This document shows, piece by piece, positions 27,714 to 35,964 of a stretch of DNA of 43,944 nucleotides (positions within the stretch are counted from its first letter, which is position 1; each line of letters begins with the position of its first letter). The position numbers and the translations under genes were made by a program. Source of the DNA: Saprospiraceae bacterium. Lineage in GTDB: Bacteria > Bacteroidota > Bacteroidia > Chitinophagales > Saprospiraceae. Where the stretch lies: positions 1 through 43,944 of the forward strand of contig JALHOZ010000038.1 of the NCBI GenBank assembly GCA_022842725.1, written 5' to 3'. The notes beneath the pieces are model-generated. The model saw only the letters and a list, made by a program, of their open reading frames with translations, ran no database searches and was not told the origin of the DNA.

Positions 27714-28433
27714 ATGAAACCTGACTTATCTTTAATAAAAGTCATCGGATTTGATGCTGATGATACCTTGTGGGTCAACGAACCTTTTTTCAGAGACAGC
27801 GAAGAAAAGTTTTGTGATATGCTCGAACCTTACTGTCCCAGACACGACATCATGAAACACCTGCTCACTGTAGAAATCCGCAACCTGAATCTCTACGGTT
27901 ATGGTGTCAAAGCTTTTGTATTGTCCATGATCGAAACCGCCATCGACCTTTCCGGCGGAACCATTCCCAATAAAATGATCAAACGTATCATGGAAATGGG
28001 TAAGGAACAATTGGAGATGCCGGTCGAACTGCTCGAAGACGTAAGATCGACCCTTTCAGTGTTAAAAAATGACTACCGGTTGGTTATGGTCACCAAAGGT
28101 GATTTGCTCGATCAGGAACGAAAACTCAAAAAGTCTTCTTTATCCTCATATTTCCACCATATTGAAATCGTATCTGAAAAAAGGGAAGAAGAATATCTGA
28201 AAATCATCAAACATCTCGACATTCAACCTCATGAATTTATGATGGTGGGCAATTCGCTAAAATCAGATGTGATTCCGGCACTGGAGATCGGTGCTTTTGC
28301 CGTTCATGTACCATTTCATACGACATGGATACACGAGCAGGTAGATATTACCCTGACACACGAAAAGTTTTACGAGATGGACAAACTTTCAGAGTTGATT
28401 CCGGTATTGGCAGTTGGTGAAAAAGTGTCGTAA
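27714..28433 (+). CDS. HAD-superfamily phosphatase/hydrolase
   Basis: A 239-residue cytosolic hydrolase. The nucleophile motif is VIGFDADDTLW with Asp14 and Asp16, motif II is MVTKGD (Thr), the conserved Lys lies in KKSSLSSYFHHIEIV, and motif IV is FMMVGNSLKSDVIPALEIG. A helical cap of about 90 residues sits between motifs I and II. This is the common FMN/phosphoglycolate-phosphatase-like set, but the substrate cannot be named. It is a standalone gene with its own promoter-like element. Confidence 0.88.
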   Translation: MKPDLSLIKVIGFDADDTLWVNEPFFRDSEEKFCDMLEPYCPRHDIMKHLLTVEIRNLNLYGYGVKAFVLSMIETAIDLSGGTIPNKMIKRIMEMGKEQLEMPVELLEDVRSTLSVLKNDYRLVMVTKGDLLDQERKLKKSSLSSYFHHIEIVSEKREEEYLKIIKHLDIQPHEFMMVGNSLKSDVIPALEIGAFAVHVPFHTTWIHEQVDITLTHEKFYEMDKLSELIPVLAVGEKVS

Positions 28434-28459
28434 TTTATTTTTCCTTTTTGGCATCAAAA

Positions 28460-28873
28460 TCAATCCTCGTCTTCATCTTCGAGATAAAAGACCTTAAAAT
28501 CGTCAATTTCTCTCCGTTCTTTTTTGGTAGGTCTGCCCTCCCCTCTTTCTCGGAATTCAGGTTGGGCTTTGCCTGTATACCAATCTTTGTATTTGTTGAG
28601 TTCTTCAGCAGGAGTCATATCCGTAATACATTCTGATGCCAAAGTAGCAGATACTCTTTTTTCAATAATTTTTTCAACTTTTACAGTAAGGTTAAATCCG
28701 TTTTTTTTGACTTCAATGATGTTGCCGGGTGTAACAATAAATGAAGCTTTCAGGGCTTTGCCGTTCATCTTAACCTTACCACTTTTGACCGTATCAGTAG
28801 CCATAGAACGGGACTTGAACAAACGAACAGCCCAAAGCCATTTGTCGATACGAACCTTTGTAACTTCCTTCAT
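28460..28873 (-). CDS. S4-domain RNA-binding protein (Hsp15/HslR-like)
   Basis: A 137-residue protein with an N-terminal S4 RNA-binding domain (VRIDKWLWAVRLFKSRSMAT, then SGKVKMNGKALKAS) and a highly charged tail (RERGEGRPTKKERREIDDF). This is the Hsp15 pattern; Hsp15 binds stalled 50S subunits that carry a peptidyl-tRNA. The PPK2 gene ends only 4 bp upstream on the same strand, so they are probably cotranscribed. Confidence 0.9.
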   Translation of the reverse strand: MKEVTKVRIDKWLWAVRLFKSRSMATDTVKSGKVKMNGKALKASFIVTPGNIIEVKKNGFNLTVKVEKIIEKRVSATLASECITDMTPAEELNKYKDWYTGKAQPEFRERGEGRPTKKERREIDDFKVFYLEDEDED

Positions 28874-28877
28874 GACA

Positions 28878-29606
28878 TCATACGGGCAAAACCGGGTTCA
28901 TTTCTTTTAAAGTCTTTAAAACGATTTGAGCGATGAGGTAATTCCTGTAATACGACTTATCACAAGGTATGATATTCCACGGAATGGTACTTTGGTTGAG
29001 TACGTATTCATAACATTCCATGTACTTGTCCCAATGTTTTCTTTCTTCCCAATCGCCCTCGTTGTGCTTCCACCTTTTGGTCGGGTCGTCTATACGTTCC
29101 TGAAGTTTTTCTTCCTGCTTTTCTTTAGAAATATTGAGAAAAATTTTGAGTACTTTGGTTTTACTGTCAAACTCAAGTAGTTCTTCAAAAGCGTTGATGG
29201 CTGCCATTCTTTTGTGAACATGTTCCTCTGTAATCCATTTATGCACTCTTTGGATGAGAATATCTTCGTATTGTGAACGGTTAAAAACCATAATATTTCC
29301 TTTGAGAGGAGCTTTTTTGTGAATCCGCCACAAAAAATCGTGAGCAAATTCCTCTTCGGTAGGTTTTTTAAATCCATAAATATCAATGCCTGTTGGATTG
29401 CAGGTTGAAAACACCGTTTTTACCGTTCCGTCTTTACCACTGGCATCGACACCCTGAAGGATGACCAAAAGACTTTGTTTGCCTTCAGCGTACAATTTAT
29501 GTTGCCAATCACCGATTTCCTGAGCAAGGACGGCTGTTTGTTTGATGATCTTTTTTTTATTCAGATCTTCTACGGGACCTGTCGGAATGGATGCTAAAGA
29601 AATCAT
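28878..29606 (-). CDS. Polyphosphate kinase 2 family protein
   Basis: A 242-residue kinase of the PPK2 family, which moves phosphate between polyphosphate and nucleotides. Walker A is GVDASGKDG (residues 52-60), followed by the usual TVKTVFSTCNPTG; the lid segment FNRSQYEDILIQRVH and RWKHNEGDWEERKHWDKYM are all typical. Single PPK2 domain. Class (AMP, NDP or NMP/NDP phosphorylating) cannot be told reliably by eye. It lies between the DUF58 gene (10 bp upstream) and the S4 gene (4 bp downstream), in a three-gene unit. Confidence 0.92.
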   Translation of the reverse strand: MISLASIPTGPVEDLNKKKIIKQTAVLAQEIGDWQHKLYAEGKQSLLVILQGVDASGKDGTVKTVFSTCNPTGIDIYGFKKPTEEEFAHDFLWRIHKKAPLKGNIMVFNRSQYEDILIQRVHKWITEEHVHKRMAAINAFEELLEFDSKTKVLKIFLNISKEKQEEKLQERIDDPTKRWKHNEGDWEERKHWDKYMECYEYVLNQSTIPWNIIPCDKSYYRNYLIAQIVLKTLKEMNPVLPV

Positions 29607-29616
29607 AAGCTGACGT

Positions 29617-30534
29617 TTATTTTAATTTATTTCTTTTGATGAGATAAGACTGCAAAATCGGATTAAAACCTTCATTGATATCGGCTTCAATAAAATCAAT
29701 TTTGTATTGAAGACATTTCATGCGCAACATATCTTTATAAGATTTTACTTTATCGACATAAAGTTCTTTTACCATGTGAGACTGAAGCCTGATTTCCTCA
29801 CCGGACTCAAGGTCAATAAAGAGGTATGGTCGGTTTTCAAATTCAAAATCAATTTCGCTTTTTTTATCCACCACATGAAACATCAATACTTCGTGTTTGG
29901 CAAATTTTAAGTGTTGCAGCGCGGAAAAAAGTTCTTCGGTAGATTCTTCCGAGTCAAACATATCGCTGAATATAACCACCAAAGACCGTTGATGAATGGA
30001 TTCTGCCAACTGATGTAATGATTTGGCTGTTGCAGTTGTTTTTTTACCTTCTTTTTCAGAAAGCAGCTGATCGAGATAAGTCAACAAAAGACGGTAATGA
30101 AGCGTCGAACTTCTGGCTTTGGTGTGGATTTTTACTTCATTGTCAAAAATACTCAGGCCGAAAGCGTCTCTTTGTTTTTTAAAAAGATTCATGAGCGAAG
30201 CGGCGGCCAGGGCAGAAAATTGTAGTTTGCTGATCTGATTTGTGCCAGCCTCCGGATAATACATCGAAGAAGAACCGTCGATAATGATCTGACATCGTAG
30301 ATTGGTTTCTTCTTCAAACTTTTTGGAAAACATTTTTTCCGTTCTGCCGAATACTTTCCAGTCGACATCTTTGGTCGATTCACCTACATTGTAAATACGA
30401 TGTTCGGCAAATTCGACCGAAAACCCGTGAAAAGGGCTTTTATGCAAACCTATGATAAAACCTTCGACTACCTGCTTGGCGAGGAGTTCGATGTTTTCAA
30501 TTTGTTTGACATCAAAATGATCAAAAAAGGACAT
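29617..30534 (-). CDS. DUF58 / von Willebrand-like protein
   Basis: A 305-residue soluble DUF58 protein. The DUF58 core is clear: VGESTKDVDWKVFGRTEKMFSKKFEEE, followed by a VWA-like metal site IIIDGSSSMYY (DxSxS). DUF58 proteins usually work with a MoxR AAA ATPase as a chaperone for surface or regulatory complexes. No MoxR gene is next to it here; the upstream neighbour is thioredoxin, behind a terminator. It is the first gene of the 30534-28460 unit. Confidence 0.9.
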   Translation of the reverse strand: MSFFDHFDVKQIENIELLAKQVVEGFIIGLHKSPFHGFSVEFAEHRIYNVGESTKDVDWKVFGRTEKMFSKKFEEETNLRCQIIIDGSSSMYYPEAGTNQISKLQFSALAAASLMNLFKKQRDAFGLSIFDNEVKIHTKARSSTLHYRLLLTYLDQLLSEKEGKKTTATAKSLHQLAESIHQRSLVVIFSDMFDSEESTEELFSALQHLKFAKHEVLMFHVVDKKSEIDFEFENRPYLFIDLESGEEIRLQSHMVKELYVDKVKSYKDMLRMKCLQYKIDFIEADINEGFNPILQSYLIKRNKLK

Positions 30535-30565
30535 AAAAGCGATTAGTTTAAGGCAAAGATAATAA

Positions 30566-30602
30566 AAAAACTCCTATCCGGCATGGCCAAACAGGAGTTT
30601 TT
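30566..30602. terminator. Intrinsic terminator behind thioredoxin
   Basis: AAAAACTCCT (30566-30575) and AGGAGTTTTT (30593-30602) form a perfect 10-bp stem around a 17-base loop, with T-runs on either strand. It lies 21 bp after the thioredoxin stop. Confidence 0.8.
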
Positions 30603-30623
30603 CATGATAAGATATATCTGTGT

Positions 30624-30938
30624 TTAGAGGTACGGCTGAATTTTTGCTTCAAGTGCCGCTTTGGTGGTAAGACCTACTTGTTTGTCAACAAGCTCTCCGT
30701 CTTTCAGGATCAGGATGGTAGGAATACTTCTAATGTTATATTTCATAGAAATTTCCGGATTTTCATCGACATTCACTTTGCCGATGGTTGCTTTCCCGTC
30801 GTATTGGGTAGCCAATTCTTCAATGATCGGACCGATCAGTCTGCAAGGACCACACCATTCTGCCCAAAAGTCTATCACTGAAACACCACCTTTTAAGGCA
30901 GTATCTGCAAAGTTGCTATCTGTAAATTGAAATGCCAT
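30624..30938 (-). CDS. trxA: Thioredoxin
   Basis: A 104-residue cytosolic thioredoxin, full length, with the active site WCGPC (Trp28-Cys32) in FWAEWCGPCRLIGP, the conserved cis-Pro in IPTILILKDG and the central KVNVDEN. No signal peptide. It reduces protein disulfides using thioredoxin reductase. Single-gene transcript ended by the hairpin at 30566-30602. Confidence 0.97.
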   Translation of the reverse strand: MAFQFTDSNFADTALKGGVSVIDFWAEWCGPCRLIGPIIEELATQYDGKATIGKVNVDENPEISMKYNIRSIPTILILKDGELVDKQVGLTTKAALEAKIQPYL

Positions 30939-31073
30939 TATAATTATTTTTTTAATTGTGAAACTGCTACACTAACAGCATTTATACTGGAATTGTTTCA
31001 TCAATAAATTAAAATTATCATAATAATTTCTTAAAAGAAGTGAGGGGAATCAGAATTCAGGATTTTGGGGCGA

Positions 31074-31186
31074 TAGGTACTAGGTGTTAGGTGTTGGGTT
31101 TTAGGTGCTAGGTGTTAGGTACTAGGTTTTACAGGTACTAGGTTTTACAGGTACTAGGTTTTACAGGTACTAGGTGTTAGGCTGTT
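31074..31186. repeat. Short tandem repeat of TACTAGGTTTTACAGG
   Basis: Degenerate TAGGTGTTAGGTGTTGGGTTT words pass into three exact copies of the 16-mer TACTAGGTTTTACAGG and end in TACTAGGTGTTAGG. It is related to arrays at 4467-4490, 32131-32172 and 35150-35204. It lies in the large gap 30939-32331, which holds only repeats. Confidence 0.75.
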
Positions 31187-31248
31187 TTGTCGAAGCTTGC
31201 GGAGTGTGGAGGAAAAAAAGGTTTTTTTTGAATGCTTCGCATTGTTCT

Positions 31249-31372
31249 TTTTGGCCCCTCTAAATCTCCCCGGAAGGGGAGACTTTGGGGTTCACCACAA
31301 CCAAACGAAGTGAAAAACATCTAATATCAGTCGACAATCCATGTTCCCCTCCTTCGGAGGGGTGACTGACCG
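31249..31372. repeat. Dispersed Bacteroidota hairpin repeat (CCCTCCTTCGGAGGG)
   Basis: Two G/C-rich hairpins, CTCCCCGGAAGGGGAG near 31268 and CCCCTCCTTCGGAGGGG near 31345, are followed by GTGACTGACCGATGCGC. A relative in the opposite orientation is near 35222-35260, sharing CCCTCCGAAGGAGGGGAAC and GATTGTCG. Such repeats are common between genes in this phylum. Confidence 0.6.
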
Positions 31373-31550
31373 ATGCGCGCCATTTTGAGCCCACCCACAA
31401 GGACTCAAAATAGGGAAGGAACCGCGAACTACGGCTCGCGGGTGGAAAATTCTTATAGTAAAAAACCTCGATTTTCTTACTAACCAGGTTTGTTATTACC
31501 TTACCATTTTAACTTTACCTTTTATTGAGTTCTACCATTTAATATTTCGG

Positions 31551-31981
31551 TTTTTGACCACTCTCCTCCGTACGACAAATCCGGCTCAAAAACCAGTGTG
31601 ACCGAGCGATCTTTTTGAAAAAAAGTGGAAACCCATACGTGGTTTCCAAGCGAGGGAACCGCGAAGCGGGCTACGACAAATGCTCTTGCATAATTCTTTC
31701 TTGCGGCACAATCTGTCCATGTGCGCAATCACCTTTTTTGAGCCTAGACTTTTTGCTTACTTTTGTGGTCTCGTCCCATAAGACGAGAGAAAAAGTGAGA
31801 GCCCCGCCGGCTTGAGGCGTGAGAAAATCATATAGAAGACCCTCGATCGTAATTGATGGCAAATACAAGATGACGAATTACAAATTCGTTATGTACACGA
31901 TCGAAGTTACAAACTTCGACCATCGTCTCCGTCCCTGGCTGTGTTAGTGTATGTCTGGTTGGGATACTTTGGCAATCGGGA
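31551..31981. repeat. Left copy of a large inverted repeat (partner 43359-43824)
   Basis: From TTTTTGACCA at 31551 to GGCAATCGGGA at 31981, the reverse complement of this segment is found again at 43359-43824. The best match is 31710-31981 (for example CACCTTTTTTGAGCCTAGAC and GCCCCGCCGGCTTGAGGCGTG). A middle part, about 31600-31710, has diverged. It contains two hairpins, 31873-31889 and 31901-31919. Small reading frames in it (…LLFSLVLWDE…) look like decayed or spurious coding. Confidence 0.8.
31873..31919. repeat. Two stem-loops with ACA loop (variable arms)
   Basis: ACGAATT-ACA-AATTCGT at 31873-31889 and TCGAAGTT-ACA-AACTTCGA at 31901-31919 are perfect inverted repeats with the same loop and different arms. 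They belong to the family also at 40951-41015, 41841-41855, 42650-42711 and 43421-43467. Confidence 0.75.
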
Positions 31982-32051
31982 TTACTGTATATTACGCTCA
32001 GCGGCTGGGTTTTAGTGGTTGATTTTTTGAGATTTTATGGTTATCTTGGAT

Positions 32052-32128
32052 AGGGGCGTTAGCCCTGCAATCTTAATAGAAAAATCCAAAAGTGACAATT
32101 TGAGGGGCGTAGCCCTGATGTCTTAGAA
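32052..32128 (+). repeat. Doublet of the GGGCGTAGCCC hairpin repeat
   Basis: AGGGGCGTTAGCCCTG at 32052 and AGGGGCGTAGCCCTG at 32103 are each followed by CAATCTTA or ATGTCTTA, the same pair and spacing as at 3526-3596. After it, 32131-32172 is another AGGTGCTGGGTTTTAGGTA stretch. Confidence 0.7.
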
Positions 32129-32331
32129 TGAAAAAGGTGTTAGGTGCTGGGTTTTAGGTACCAGGGATTAGGCTGTTGTGGCTATTTAGGGAAATCAAAC
32201 CATCCAATCATCTGATAAATCTGAAGGTTTATCGATTTTAGGAAAAAAATAGTCAGTTTCATGGACTTTTTATAAACAAAAAAGGGTTATACATCATATA
32301 ACAAAAAATAAGTAGTTTTAAAAAAACAAAT

Positions 32332-33477
32332 ATGAGAACATTAAAAATTATAGGGCTGTTATTGCTGATTGGTGGCGGGTTTTATTTGGGAAATAAATTT
32401 CCGCTGATCAACCAATTTATGGCGGGAGAAACAAATCAGGATGAAAATCCGGGACAATCAACGGATTCAACAGGGCATCGCAGACAAGCGGCCCCGGTGA
32501 CCTATCTGACCAATACGGAAGAGGCGACCATCAGATTGTTTGAAGTGGCTGCTCCTTCGGTTTGTTTTATCACCACATCTACCGTCAGAGAAGACTTTTG
32601 GAGCCGCAATGTGATGGAAATCCCTTCCGGTACGGGTTCGGGATTTATATGGGACAAAGACGGGCACATCATTACCAATTTTCATGTGATTCAGAATGCA
32701 TCCAAAATTTTGGTCACCTTGTCGGACCGATCGGTATATGAAGCCAAAGTTGTGGGTCACGAAGCCAATAAAGACCTGGCCGTTTTAAAGATAGATGTGG
32801 CAGCTGATAAACTGACACCGATTCCTGTGGGACAATCATCGCAGCTGAGAGTAGGTCAGTCCGTTTATGCTATCGGCAATCCGTTTGGTTTGGACCAGAC
32901 CCTGACGACCGGTGTGATCAGTGCTTTAGGAAGGGAAATCACCTCTTTGACCGGAAGGCCTATCCGCGATGTCATCCAGACCGATGCGGCCATCAATCCT
33001 GGCAATTCCGGGGGACCTTTGCTTGACAGTTCCGGAAGGTTGATCGGTGTCAATACGATGATTTACAGCCCTTCAGGTGCGTCTGCGGGTATCGGGTTTT
33101 CCATTCCGGTAGATGAGGTCAATTGGGTCGTGTCGGACCTGATCAAATACGGAGTTTTAAAAAGACCGGTGATGGGCATTCAGTTGTTGTCAGAACAAAA
33201 TGCACAAAACTGGGGTGTGGAAGGTGTGATGATCTATGCGGTCGAACCGGACAGTCCTGCGGAAAGAGCCGGATTAAAAGGCGTAAACAGAAACCGTTTT
33301 GGCGAAATCGAAGCCGGAGATGTCATCACCAAAATCAATGGTAAGGAAGTAAAAAACAACAATGATTTGTTTTTGGCCCTTGAAAAGTTTAATCCCGGAG
33401 ATAAGATAGACATAGGATTCAAAAGAGAGGATAAGGCCATGAAAACATCCCTGACTTTGGCGAGTTCAGTAAAGTAG
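32332..33477 (+). CDS. Periplasmic serine protease of the HtrA/Deg family
   Basis: A 381-residue envelope protease for stress and protein quality control. An N-terminal hydrophobic helix (residues 4-20) without a clear cleavage site suggests an anchored protein, as in DegS. The trypsin-like domain has the complete triad His118 (NFHVI), Asp148 (KDLAVLKID) and Ser226 (NPGNSGGP). One PDZ domain follows (about 275-375: MIYAVEPDSPAERAGLKG). With only one PDZ and an anchor, DegS-like or HtrA/DegP-like naming is open. Standalone gene, closed by a strong terminator at 33497-33552. Confidence 0.93.
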   Translation: MRTLKIIGLLLLIGGGFYLGNKFPLINQFMAGETNQDENPGQSTDSTGHRRQAAPVTYLTNTEEATIRLFEVAAPSVCFITTSTVREDFWSRNVMEIPSGTGSGFIWDKDGHIITNFHVIQNASKILVTLSDRSVYEAKVVGHEANKDLAVLKIDVAADKLTPIPVGQSSQLRVGQSVYAIGNPFGLDQTLTTGVISALGREITSLTGRPIRDVIQTDAAINPGNSGGPLLDSSGRLIGVNTMIYSPSGASAGIGFSIPVDEVNWVVSDLIKYGVLKRPVMGIQLLSEQNAQNWGVEGVMIYAVEPDSPAERAGLKGVNRNRFGEIEAGDVITKINGKEVKNNNDLFLALEKFNPGDKIDIGFKREDKAMKTSLTLASSVK

Positions 33478-33496
33478 AAGGTATTTTAGCACATAA

Positions 33497-33552
33497 AAAA
33501 AACCGTTTTGTTAGGTTGTCAAAAGATGACAGCTATAACAAAACGGTTTTTT
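33497..33552. terminator. Strong bidirectional terminator
   Basis: AAAAAACCGTTTTGTTA (33497-33513) and TAACAAAACGGTTTTTT (33536-33552) form a perfect 17-bp stem with A/T tails on both sides. It serves the convergent protease and HPF genes. Confidence 0.9.
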
Positions 33553-33602
33553 ATTTTGGGTCTGCATGGATCATGATCATGCAGAGAAAAAAAGGGCAGG
33601 GA

Positions 33603-33908
33603 TTAATGTCGTGCTGCCTGATTTTTTTCGTTTTCCTTTTTTAATTGTCTTTTTAGGGTTTCCACGGAATCATCTATGGCTGCTTCAAACGTTTTGTCGG
33701 TAGCGGTTGCGAGAAGGGTACTTCCGGGAATACTCATTTTGATCTCCACGATTTTGTCTTTTACCTGACCGGAGTTTTCGAGTTTCAGATAGACGACGGC
33801 ACTAATGATTTTATGGTGAAATTTGTTGAGTTTTTCTACTTTTTCATTGATAAAATCCTTTAATTTCTGGTCTGCTGTAAATTTTACGGCTTGGATGTCT
33901 AAAAGCAT
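33603..33908 (-). CDS. hpf: Ribosome hibernation promoting factor, short HPF type
   Basis: A 101-residue HPF/RaiA protein that binds the 30S decoding region and inactivates ribosomes in stationary phase. It has the family pattern MLLDIQAVKFTADQKLKDFI, then VEKLNKFHHKI and KDKIVEIKMSIPGSTLLAT, ending in a basic tail. Only the short form is encoded, without the long-HPF C-terminal dimerisation domain. I take ATG 33906-33908; a longer frame adds 14 residues without family similarity. In Bacteroidota it is often found just downstream of a xerC-type gene, as here (290 bp upstream). Confidence 0.92.
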   Translation of the reverse strand: MLLDIQAVKFTADQKLKDFINEKVEKLNKFHHKIISAVVYLKLENSGQVKDKIVEIKMSIPGSTLLATATDKTFEAAIDDSVETLKRQLKKENEKNQAARH

Positions 33909-34197
33909 AATTCTTATTTTTCTATGTGTTACAATATTTCTAATTAACAATCATTAACAAAAGAAAGTTGTCTCAAAAAGACGGAATTTGGAAAAATGTG
34001 ACCCTGTTTTTTGTCCGTTTATTCACCAAATAACCGGAAGATATGTGTAAACAATTTATAATGTGTCAGTTAGCAATAGATTGATCGGGTTAAAAAATTT
34101 CTGAAATTTTATATTTTTTTTTCAAAAAAAGAAACCAACAAATTCGTAGGGTAGAAATTGTTAATAAAAGAATTCCTAAAGAAAGGGAGGGTCCGTA

Positions 34198-35100
34198 TCA
34201 ACCTTCGGGGTGAGACTTTTTATAGACCTCTTTGAGTTTTGAGATAGAATTGTGGGTATACACCTGAGTGGCAGCCAGGCTGGCGTGGCCCAACATTTCT
34301 TTGATGGCATTGAGGTCGGCGCCTTCATCGAGGAGGTGTGTGGCAAAGGTATGGCGAAGTACGTGCGGACTTTTCTTTTTGAGGGTGGTGACTTCGTTGA
34401 GTTTGGTGCGAACGATCGTGTAGACCAATTTTTCGTAGATAGCTTTTCCTTTATTGGTGAGAAAAAGTTTGGGAGATTCGATCGATTCCAGTTTGTTTCT
34501 GATATCCATATATTCCTGATAATGTTTGATCAGGTTGTCGGTGATGGGAATACTTCTGACTTTATTTCCTTTTCCGGTGACCCGGATTTCCTGTCGGGCC
34601 AGATTGATATCTTCGGGATGGAGATTGACCAGTTCGGCGCGACGCATACCGGTGGAATACAGCAGTTCTACCATAAACCGGTCTCTGGTGACGGAAAAAG
34701 GGTCATCAGAAACCGCATCATCCAGGGATACTTCAAAAAGCCTTTTTATATTGGTTTCCGGGACAACTTCCGGCAATCTTTTAGGTTTTTTAGGTGCGGT
34801 GATTTTGAGCATCGGATTGATGGTCGTATGTTTTTTTTTGATGGCCCAATGAAAAAACGAGCGTAAGGTAGAGATTTTTCTGTTGACGGTGGTAGCGGTA
34901 AAGTTTGACGACATGAGATCTACGATCCAGGCTCTGACGACGGTATGTCTGATATGGAGGATATCGTCGGTTTCGAATTGATTTTTGACAAAAAGGGTAA
35001 ATTGGGACAAATCATTTTGGTAAGAAATACATGTTTTGGGTGAATATTTTTTTTCTACCCGGAGATACGCTATAAAGGAATGGATGAAATCTTGGACCAT
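34198..35100 (-). CDS. xerC: Tyrosine recombinase XerC/XerD
   Basis: A 300-residue site-specific recombinase with the N-terminal SAM-like DNA-binding domain (1-90) and a C-terminal catalytic domain. The catalytic set is complete: Arg153 in STGMRRAELV, His246-x-x-Arg249 in HVLRHTFATH, His272 in LGHASLAAT and the nucleophile Tyr281 in QVYTH. The length and context (with HPF) are those of the housekeeping Xer recombinase, not a phage integrase, though the accessory DNA begins right next to it. Two Xer proteins usually act together; the other is not in this window. XerC versus XerD cannot be told by eye. Confidence 0.93.
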   Translation of the reverse strand: MVQDFIHSFIAYLRVEKKYSPKTCISYQNDLSQFTLFVKNQFETDDILHIRHTVVRAWIVDLMSSNFTATTVNRKISTLRSFFHWAIKKKHTTINPMLKITAPKKPKRLPEVVPETNIKRLFEVSLDDAVSDDPFSVTRDRFMVELLYSTGMRRAELVNLHPEDINLARQEIRVTGKGNKVRSIPITDNLIKHYQEYMDIRNKLESIESPKLFLTNKGKAIYEKLVYTIVRTKLNEVTTLKKKSPHVLRHTFATHLLDEGADLNAIKEMLGHASLAATQVYTHNSISKLKEVYKKSHPEG

Positions 35101-35149
35101 AAACAGAATTTGGGCACAAATTACAAAAAAATGTAATATAAAAAAAATA

Positions 35150-35260
35150 GGTGTGGGGTTTTAGGTATTAGGTCCTGGGTTTTAGGTACTAGGTTTTAGG
35201 TGTGTGACTTCATTTCTCTGCCTCCCCTAACCCCTCCGAAGGAGGGGAACTTCGATTGTC
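35150..35260. repeat. TTTTAGGTACTAGG array and CCCTCCGAAGGAGGGG hairpin
   Basis: The array (GGGTTTTAGGTACTAGGTTT words) at 35150-35204 is followed by the G/C-rich hairpin near 35232-35250. Both are relatives of the elements at 31074-31372, in the opposite relative orientation for the hairpin. Confidence 0.6.
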
Positions 35261-35312
35261 GGATGATTAAAATGCGTATTACTTTCTTTGTTTGTCGTAC
35301 CCTATAATTTTC

Positions 35313-35964
35313 GGTACTTCTGAAACCTTTAAGAGGTAAAATATCAGTCGTTTATTTTTTGATGTTCTTTTAGAATCTTTATAACTTCTTGTTCAGAAAG
35401 TTTAGTAATTTTTGCCAATAAATGAATATTCAGACCTTCTTCATAACCTTGAAGTATGACTTCTGTTTCTTTTTCAAGTATTCCTTCTTGCTTGCCTTCT
35501 TGCCTGCCTTCTTGCCTGCCTTTTTGTAATCCTTCTTGAATACCTTCTTCTTTCATCCAGGTGTATGTTGTCATAAGATTCTCTTTTATGTCTGACGGAA
35601 TGGTGTTCAGGGCTTTTACCAATTCGGTTTTGGGTACTTCTGAAACCTTTAAGAGGAAAAATATCAGTCTTTTATTTTTTGATGTTCTTTGAGAATCTTT
35701 ATAACTTCTTCTTCAGAAAGTTTAGTAATTTTTGCCAATAAATGAATATTCAGACCTTCTTCATAACCTTGAAGTATGACTTCTGTTTCTTTTTCAAGTA
35801 TTCCTTCTTGCCTGCCTTTTTGTAATCCTTCTTGCCTGCCTTCTTGCCTGCCTTTTTGTAATCCTTCTTGAATACCTTCTTCTTTCATCCAGGTGTACGT
35901 TGTCATAAGATTTTCTTTTATGTCTGACGGAATGGTGTTCAGGGCTTCTGCCCATTCGGTTTTG
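35313..35964. repeat. Tandem duplication of the 3' end of the Rpn gene (2 units)
   Basis: Each unit starts with GGTACTTCTGAAACCTT: unit 1 is 35313-35632 (320 bp) and unit 2 is 35633-35964 (332 bp). A third GGTACTTCTGAAACCTT at 35965 is inside the intact gene. The 12-bp size difference equals one change in the number of (E/K)GRQ-type repeats. The word GGTACTTCTGAAACCTT is therefore the junction, pointing to slipped or unequal recombination. Confidence 0.85.
35344..35622 (-). pseudogene. Duplicated C-terminal fragment of the Rpn-type nuclease
   Basis: This frame has no proper start: it opens only with TTG (35620-35622) and reads ALNTIPSDIKENLMTTYTWM to the same C-terminus as the gene upstream. 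It is nearly identical to residues about 225-322 of the intact copy, with fewer QEGRQEG units and a few substitutions (SEQEV for SEEEV, QKIND for QKIKD). It lacks the nuclease domain and is a by-product of the tandem duplication. Confidence 0.85.

Noticed and set aside
27137-27778. Minus-strand frame of 213 codons over the end of the acyl-CoA dehydrogenase
   Set aside because: It is the antisense shadow of a well-supported gene, with no recognisable motif.
31615-31868. Short frames on both strands in the left inverted repeat
   Set aside because: They are not conserved as frames between the two copies.
32332-33477. The protease as part of the toxin system
   Set aside because: It is a normal envelope HtrA with its own terminator and no tie to the toxin locus other than distance.
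34198-35100. XerC/D gene as integrase of a mobile island holding the toxin locus
   Set aside because: Length, motifs and the HPF neighbour fit the housekeeping Xer gene; no attachment-site pair or tRNA gene was found.
35313-35964. Tandem units as a possible CRISPR or satellite
   Set aside because: Only two units of over 300 bp with coding content; this is a partial gene duplication.
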